Positions 56,660-64,000 of a stretch of 64,000 bases of DNA are shown here, one piece after another (the first letter of the stretch is position 1; each line of letters starts with the position of its first letter). The notes beneath the pieces are model-generated. The model was not told the origin of the DNA. It did not search any database and saw only the letters and a program-made list of their open reading frames with translations. The translations under genes were made by a program, and so were the position numbers. The DNA comes from Bactericera cockerelli (Eukaryota > Arthropoda > Insecta > Hemiptera > Triozidae), in assembly GCA_024516035.1 (NCBI GenBank), contig CM044959.1, positions 11,985,765 through 12,049,764 on the forward strand, given 5' to 3'.

Positions 56660-59600
56660 ACTATAGTATAACCTTTTCTTTATGAAGTTTTGTACTTGTG
56701 TGTATTGTATGTCTTTTTTCTTTTATGAAATGTACACTATAAATAATTATTTATTTGTCGTCTTTACAAATTTTCTTTAAACTTTCTCATCACGTCTTTA
56801 ATGATTCTTTTTCCATCTTTTCTCTACTTCCAACTTCATGCTCTTTAATCAATCTTCTTTCTTTTAACTCTAGCTTTACATCTAAAACTCGCAAATGCAT
56901 CTTGAACAACATTCACATTTCCTGCACATTTTCAAAAAGAAAAACAAAAAGGTTTGCATCAAAGATGCATTGCTGTACTTACAAGCCAAGTTGACAATAA
57001 TCATATTTGCTGCATCTTTTCCAAATCAAAAGAAAGGTATGTTTAAATATATGCAGACTTCGCTGAAGAAAAAGAAGTTAAAATAAGAAGCTGAAGGAAA
57101 TTTGCTGGAGACGAAGAGAGACAATCTTCTTTTGTTTCGATTTCCGCTTCATTGGCATGTGTCATTTGCGCTGTCGATTTCTCCACTTTGACAACAGTTT
57201 CCTCGTCTGGTTTTGAGAATGCTTTCCTCGTCTTCATCTGCTTGTATTTCCTTTTGAGAGTTTTCACATTTTGTTCTTCAACCCTTTCTCTGATGTCTTC
57301 GTGATTTCCTGAGCAGGTACACTAAAGCTTTTAATGCTACTACTGTACTGTTTCTTTTAGATTTCGACTGTCTTATGATGTGAAAAGTATGATATGAACC
57401 CCCAATGAGGTGAAATTAGAAGCAAAATCTTCAAATTTAAATCGAGTTGGAAAATAATACTGTCAATTTTTATATAAAAATGCATTATAGGTAGAAATCA
57501 TTATTACAAGTTGCAATGCAAGGTCTAGTTTCTCGGTGTCTGCTTCTGAATTAGCATTTTTCATATGAAAATGAATTACTATTCCCAGAATAAAAAAGAG
57601 TGAAAAACAAGTCTTTGGTCTTTTTGATCAAGGATAACTAAGACATCATTTCGTTGGGGCATAATTTGCAGTCTCCAAGAATCTACTTTCTACGACGCCA
57701 GAGAACACAGAGAAAGTATAAAATCAAATTAAAGTTAAAAAGAAAGTTAAAATATGAGGATGGGTGGAGAAATTTCGGAGAACGAGAAAAAAAAAAGAGC
57801 AGCAACTTTTTGTTTTAATTAGTTTTTATTCATTTATTTTACGCTACGCAATATTGTTGTTTCCAGATTTCCAGACTCTCAGTTCTTCTTGCCATAAAAC
57901 TTAAATATATTCCCAACTAAGGAACGAAATCTTTCTCAAAGTTTGCCTCTTGAAAACATGTGTCAAAATTTTGTTGGAAAATTTCCCCGTGCCTGTTAAA
58001 AATAACTAAAAATGTCAAGTTTTCATTTAAATGAAATTTATGGCCTTCAAAATTTCTTTCCAAGTATGGAATAACGTGGCATCTTGAGAGCAGGTTGACT
58101 CAGTTGACTTTCATCCTAAAATCCTTTTCCTCAAAATATTAGGCTGAGATCCTGAGATTTTTTGGAGTAAGAAATGCTTTGATCATTCTTCTTCCATCTT
58201 TCCGTGTCCATGTGTGATGTCATGGTGTTGGAAGGATTGATATGGGTGATTCCTTTGGACACTCAGAACTAGTGTTCTGGGCTCCTTCCGTGTCCAATGT
58301 GTAGTGTGTTGAAATGATTCAATTAAAACTGATAGTTTTAAAAATATCTCTTAAAATCGGGTATGTATTTAAAATTCAGCGAACTTTCAAGTTTGATGTG
58401 GCCTGCTTGGTTCATTAATTATAAGTAAATAAAAACCAATCACTCTTTTTAGTTCGAATAATTTAATCCACATTAAATTTCCCGCAAATCCCCTCTCCAT
58501 CACTATAAAGTAAATCAGAAAGTAACAGAATCTCCAACAGATCCGTAACGCTCCAATGTTCACCCTTACTAATCGGGAACAAACTCATCGATGTTTGATG
58601 TTGCTTTCAGATTTATGTTATCCTAACGAGGTCCTCCCGCAAGAAACGGACGGTCACCCTTTCCGGTTGAACGGTGGAAGCCCAACCGTTCTCTAGACTC
58701 TAGAGGGACCGTTTAAACATTCGCACCAATTTAATGTGTGTTCAAAAAAGAATAAAAGACGACGGGCAGGAAGTTGGGAAAGGTATTAGTGGAAGTTCAC
58801 TAGGAAATTCCACTCTTTCTTCTCTTGCTTCCTCTATCGAAAAAATCTGGGATTAGTTCTGTGAGCTTTAGCAATCGAAATTGCTAAAACTGCATGTGAG
58901 ATGATACATACAAGACGCAAAATAATTGCCTACTAATTCAGCTAGTGACTATCAAACTCTGTGTATAACGATGATAACAAATTCGAGCAAATCGACATTA
59001 ATGAAATAGGAAAAAGTAGATGTGTCTAGAGATACTTGAGCATTACAACTATTACATTTGATTGAACACCTCAGCCGATGTGTGAAGAACGCCCTATACA
59101 AATAAAGAGACATTGGTTTATACAGTTTTAACTACTCGGCTAACTCAACTTCTAATACATATTTTCAATAAGACTCATGCAGTGTTTTTCTCGTGTCAGC
59201 ATGAATATACATACAAGTAACATTTCTGAAATAAAATATTTTGCTTCATTAATTTACATTCTAGTCAAGGTAGTTTTGTGTCCAATTTTTCAGCAATTTT
59301 CCTCAAGCATGTTAATGCTGAAACCATACGTCAGCATTTTCACACATGAGAGGAGGTAAACAAACAATAACACTGCAGGAGAATGCGACCATGCGTTGTG
59401 CGGTGAGGACTTCCACAAACACGACGTATGGGCATAAGCTTTTTTTCCCTTCATAACCATTAAACAGCCCTTTCTTCTTTTGGGGGAAAGATCGGGGCGT
59501 TAGGTCGGGGGCAATAGAGTGAGGGACAAAAGTTTTCATATTGTAAGAAGCTTTTGGTATTTTCGTAAAATGGGTTTAAAAATCCTTTCGTGTTTTAATG

Positions 59601-62600
59601 GGGGGGATTTCTCAAGTGTCGAACTTTTTCCCCTCGAGCGTATTGTAATCGACGCGGCGTCAATCATACTTGAGTCCGCTTGAGTGAATAGTTCCGCTGG
59701 TTTCGAACTACAGAGAGGTGCTTTTTACGCTCGAAACTGAATGACTTGCAGAACGAGCCCAAAGTTTCATAACCGAATCCTCTGACAAATTGGTTGTTTA
59801 ACGTTCCATAGGTGAGACTACAAAAAGAACGTTCGAAATATAGTTAATCGCACGGCTCTTGCAGAGATGACGGTAACAGGTTGTATCAAAATACTAAAAT
59901 ATGAAATTATTTTCAAGAAATACTAAAATAGGAAAGCAAGCTTGAAGTATTTTTATACATAAATTTCTACGTCAAGATTGAAATTTATATTCGCCATATA
60001 GGTAGAACGTCGTAAATACAAAAATTACTTTACATAAAAAAATGTGTGGCAGTATGCCTTGTCTCAGTTATATTTTCCATGTATTTTAGAAAATCTTTCA
60101 CATTCACCATAATAGAAAAGAATATGCTGCGGCTTTTCAATGAAACTTCTCATTTTCACCCCTCATGAATTTTCAGCAGGAACGAAGGGAAAAAAGCATT
60201 CCTAGCTACAATTTTGACAGCATACAATCAGTTAAAATAACACAGCGTGGAAACCTGGAAAATCCTATGTCGCATCGAGTTTTTCCTGAAAGTTACCTTT
60301 ACCCTCCGCTCTCTACAGGATTTTTATATTCAAAATAACTTCTTTTTTGTTTTTCAGTTACCTTTGCTTTCAGTGCTTATTGATTTTCCACTCCTTTCTC
60401 AGGTTGTGCTTTTTTTTCACTTTCAGCTTTGTTACATCTTGATAAGGATTCCCCCATTCGTTTCTTTCTTTCCTTTATTTAGAGCACAAACCACCACTAG
60501 TATCTTTATGCACGAGTTTATTCGACGAAGAATTTAGATTCAATGATTGGGAAATGTGTCAAGTTTGCGATTTTTTAATACTTGATTTGAACAATAGTAA
60601 GAACAGAACTTGTATAAGTTTAGTTAGTAGTGCGTATGATTATATTTCATGCAAGTTTTTATTTGTGAAAGTAGCATTCAATCTTAGATCGAAGTCCACT
60701 CACTGAATGGCACTACATATAAACGGTTAAAAAAGATATATTAATGCAATTAAGTCAATAAAACCATTATCCTCTCTATGAAACAATAGTGGGAGGAACT
60801 GTACATCATTGAGGCTGCAAAGGGTTGTGGAAAATGGGACTTAAAATACTCATCCGTCCCTCAATATCTCAGATGTGGTTTGGAGAAATCTTTCCTCAAC
60901 TACATTCGGATTTTGAAGCTCTTCTCTGCGGTTGCGGTTCTCTAAAAATCCCTTGAATACAAATGCAAATAATGATGTACTTCATACAAGGAATCGTACC
61001 TTGGAAACATAATGAATCCTTTGAAGCGTCCATTTTCGCTACATTTAAAAACCCGCATTTCAGAGCAACATTCCCTTCTATAGACGAAAAATGTTAGTTA
61101 AAATATTTCAAGGATATGAAGGGTTGTTCTGAAACTACTGAAGTTTTATTAATTACCACGTTAAAATGAAAGTAGTTGAGAATGAATACCTAGCTTACAA
61201 ATTGGTGAGGTAGATTTCAAACGTCTCTGGCAAAGTAAGAATTTCTAAAGTTCCCTTTGCTAGAAACTGTGGAAAGTATAGAAAGGAGAGACATATTTCG
61301 AAAGTTTTCAAGCTTTTGAAACAAGTTCATCTCTTCTCGCTTTTTTGTGCTCAAAATTTAGAAGCCACAAGTTTTTCAAAAATGCTTTTGTATTGTAAAA
61401 CACAAGTCATTTGTTTGGTTTCGCTCTCTCCTGCTCTTTCAGAGAAGGATCGTAAACCACAAAGTAAAATGGAGAGAAGGAAAGAGCTCTCTACAGAATA
61501 TATCTCTCTCAGTTCAGCATGAATCAGGATGCTTTTTAAATTTTAAATGAGATATCCTTTTCAAATGCTTTTAAAGTTTTAATGAAAATTTTCTCTGATC
61601 GAGAGCTCCCAACACAGGTGAATGATCATTGCAGCAAGGACAAAGATATTACCTGAAGTATTTGAGTTCTTGAAGTATTTACAAGTTCCCAAGGAAAGAA
61701 AATTTAAAATGTTCGAAGAAAGGTTTGAAGAAATTGTAACTCGAAATGAAAATGAGTATATACATAATATGAATGAGAAAATTTCCATTAGTGCATTTCA
61801 ATTTTCGTAAAGCTGTATGAACTCAAAACTGAAGAAAAGAAACATACAAGTCGATCAAAGATTATCGTATTTATCTTTTGGAATATTGGTGTGGAATTGA
61901 AAGTGTTTCCAGGCAATAGTTGAAGAGAATCTCGTTAAAAATTGCTAATCCCATAGTAATCTATTTATACATAACAGAAATTCATGATAGACAGTGCTTG
62001 ACAAACATTGTTGAAGAGCTGTTCTAGGGTACTTCCAATAACATTATTGTTTTTGGAGGTGATCAAACTCAAAACAATTTGTTTGATTGGATAATCAAAT
62101 AGGTACCCATACAATCAAATTTCACATGTCCTCAATATTGCTCGACCAGCTATGATAGAAAATGCATGAATCAATAATTATTCTTCAAGAGGTATGCACG
62201 GATGAATTCGGTTTGGCAGAATTTCACAAATCCACTTTTATTAAGATTAATAGGGAAACTTAACATTTCATTCGCAGGAAACAATAGAAATGTTTCCCTA
62301 AATGATTCCGGGGCCTAAGGTCAGCAATATTTTTCCTCCCATCAATTAAGACTCCTCCACCCTCTGAAAGCCGTCTTTGTTTTTGCTTCATTTGCTGTTG
62401 AATTCCTCAGACGCCACTGCCCTCCCTTCTCCTTCTCCAGTAGACCCCAGCTCCTCTCTTGCCCTTCTCTGCTACTGGCTATCGCTGTGGAAGCTAATAA
62501 ATTTCATCTCTCCAGAAGTTTATCACCCCCTCCTAAAAGTTTTACTGTATTTGTACAGGATTCCATCTTCGTTTTCTAATAAGATCTAGCCCAGGGCGAC

Positions 62601-64000
62601 ACCCTGGTAAAATTCTTTTGTAATGCCTTCTCCATCCTTCATCAATGCCTCTGCACCCTTCGACCATATCTCTGTACCCTTTATCAATGTCCTTGCGCCT
62701 ATTTTTCGAGTTCTCTGATTACTTTGCGGTTCGTTTGGTAAATGATGAAGTCCTAATAGATATGTTTGGGGAGAGATTTGCTGCCTGGATTTCAGATTTT
62801 TGTTTCAAGAGAATTGTTTGACTTATCTTCTCGTGAGCTATAGTTTTTAAACATACAGTTAATTATCTTATGTCATTTTCGCTTTTATTCTTCTGGTTAT
62901 ACATTTTGGGGTGTAGAGTGCATTGTTTTCTTAGGTAACATAGAAGAATAACTCCGTAGATACTTCTATTTTGAAAATACAGCGTCATTTCACTAATGGA
63001 CAAACAAAAATGAATCTAGTTTCAAGGAGTCTCTGAGTGCAAAAGAGGCTTTTCCTCATGAGAATGAAAGTGCTAGAATTTTTCAAAGAACATCAAATTC
63101 TACCTCTCTCTGTTCTTTTCCTTAACGAAAAAAGCATTACCTTACCCTGCGAGGTGATCCTGTTCCCATGAGATGCAAGAAATTTTACAACACCCATAAT
63201 CCTTTCATTTTTTCCATCCTCTGAAGAACAATCCCGAGAGAAGGCAGAGGCAGGCAGCAACATTTATTTTGCACGATATAAGAAAACAGAAAAAAAAGCG
63301 CACGAAAAAAAAGGTAATGGAATATTAGTGAGAAATAAAGGTGTATGTGAGAACGGAGGTGAAGTTGTACGAGGAGGTACATACATTAAACATGCTGGAA
63401 ACTCATCCCCCCTGGAAATAATACGTGGGACATTTCCCCCAAAAATCATTTATCATGTCAGATGAGAGCGCCTCATCCCTGCTTTCTTTTCTGTACATTT
63501 TCGGGTGACAGTCAAAAGTGTTAATAGAAAATACATTTCGTGAGTCGTGGGAGGGGGGTCATATGGACCCGGAGATTGGAAAAGTTTTTGATATAGAACC
63601 CTCCACCTCCGAGAAATCTTTGTTTCTTTCAACGCAAACAATTTTTGGACATGTAAGTTTGGTCAGGGAATATATTTCAGATATTTTGAACATATATATT
63701 TTCTTGATGTTTTTTACCATATTGATTTTATTGAGGCATAAAATGTTATTATCACAATACTGATTATTATTTAAAATAGGTATTATTAAGTTGACGCTAT
63801 TTTGAAAACCTTTTTATTTTTGACGAATCAAAATATTATTTTTTTCTCTTTTACTATGGATACGTTTCAATTAGTCCAATTTTCAATACTGTCTATTTTA
63901 TTTTAATTAATCTCACAGTTTCACTAATTCTAGTCGTGATTAGATCCCACAAATCACATTATTTATATTGTTGGTTGTTATTGCATGAGTTGGCTCTTTT
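56660..64000. other. AT-rich, repeat-poor right end; no gene supported
   Basis: Apart from an inverted repeat-L fragment at 59058-59115, I find no SINE head or body, minisatellite or convincing exon. Open frames here (for example 57043-57267 minus and 61316-61522 plus) have no recognisable domains. It could be intron of XPR1 or intergenic DNA. Confidence 0.5.

Noticed and set aside
57043..57267. Minus-strand 74-codon Lys/Glu-rich frame
   Set aside because: No splice sites, conserved domain or expression sign that I can see; left as unassigned.
36463..64000. Third and later XPR1 exons
   Set aside because: I looked for the expected continuation of the SPX domain and found nothing convincing; short exons could still be missed by eye.

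Overview
This window is animal nuclear DNA, AT-rich and dense in repeats, with a 100-base assembly gap at 44497-44596. Spliced genes with GT-AG introns, tRNA-headed and 5S-headed SINEs, a jockey/CR1-type LINE and short-terminal-repeat DNA elements point to an arthropod, most likely an insect. I cannot name the species.

Left half (2614-29469, minus strand): one long gene, the orthologue of NFXL1 (NF-X1-type zinc finger protein-like 1). I resolved 13 coding exons from splice sites, reading-frame phase and family alignment. They sum to about 884 codons, close to the human length. The order is a Ser/Glu-rich N-terminus, a RING-like region, a long run of Cys-rich NFX1-type fingers, a short coiled coil and a C-terminal membrane anchor. 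All exon phases join except for one missing base inside exon 9.

The most unusual feature of the window lies in this gene. Several exon boundaries have been tandemly copied with their splice sites or stop codon: the end of exon 6 (six extra copies, each shaped like a 50-51 nt mini-exon), the end of exon 7 (ten extra 5' splice sites at exactly 47-bp spacing), the start of exon 8 (one extra 3' splice site), probably the start of exon 11 (a diverged copy), and the last coding codons plus stop in exon 13 (six extra copies downstream). The normal copy of exon 6 has Tyr at a conserved zinc-ligand Cys, whereas the extra copies keep Cys.

Middle: about 5.4 kb of repeat-bearing intergenic DNA separates NFXL1 from a divergently transcribed gene on the plus strand, XPR1 (SPX-domain phosphate exporter). 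Only its first two coding exons (34923-34991 and 36309-36462) are visible; later exons were not found. Downstream lie a 52-codon single-pass membrane protein ORF (41916-42074, plus) and an intronless protein with 38 Cys in 165 residues (43650-44147, minus). Past the gap come CT-rich microsatellites and a LINE (about 47050-50720, minus) with an intact 971-codon endonuclease/reverse transcriptase ORF and a truncated ORF1.

Right end (50.7-64 kb): a few SINEs, an approximately 0.9-kb purine-rich 39-bp minisatellite and a CT-rich tract, then AT-rich DNA from about 57 kb onward with almost no recognised repeats or genes. It could be XPR1 intron or intergenic DNA.

At least seven dispersed short-element families recur. 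Two of them share one body but carry different heads, one derived from 5S rRNA and one from tRNA.
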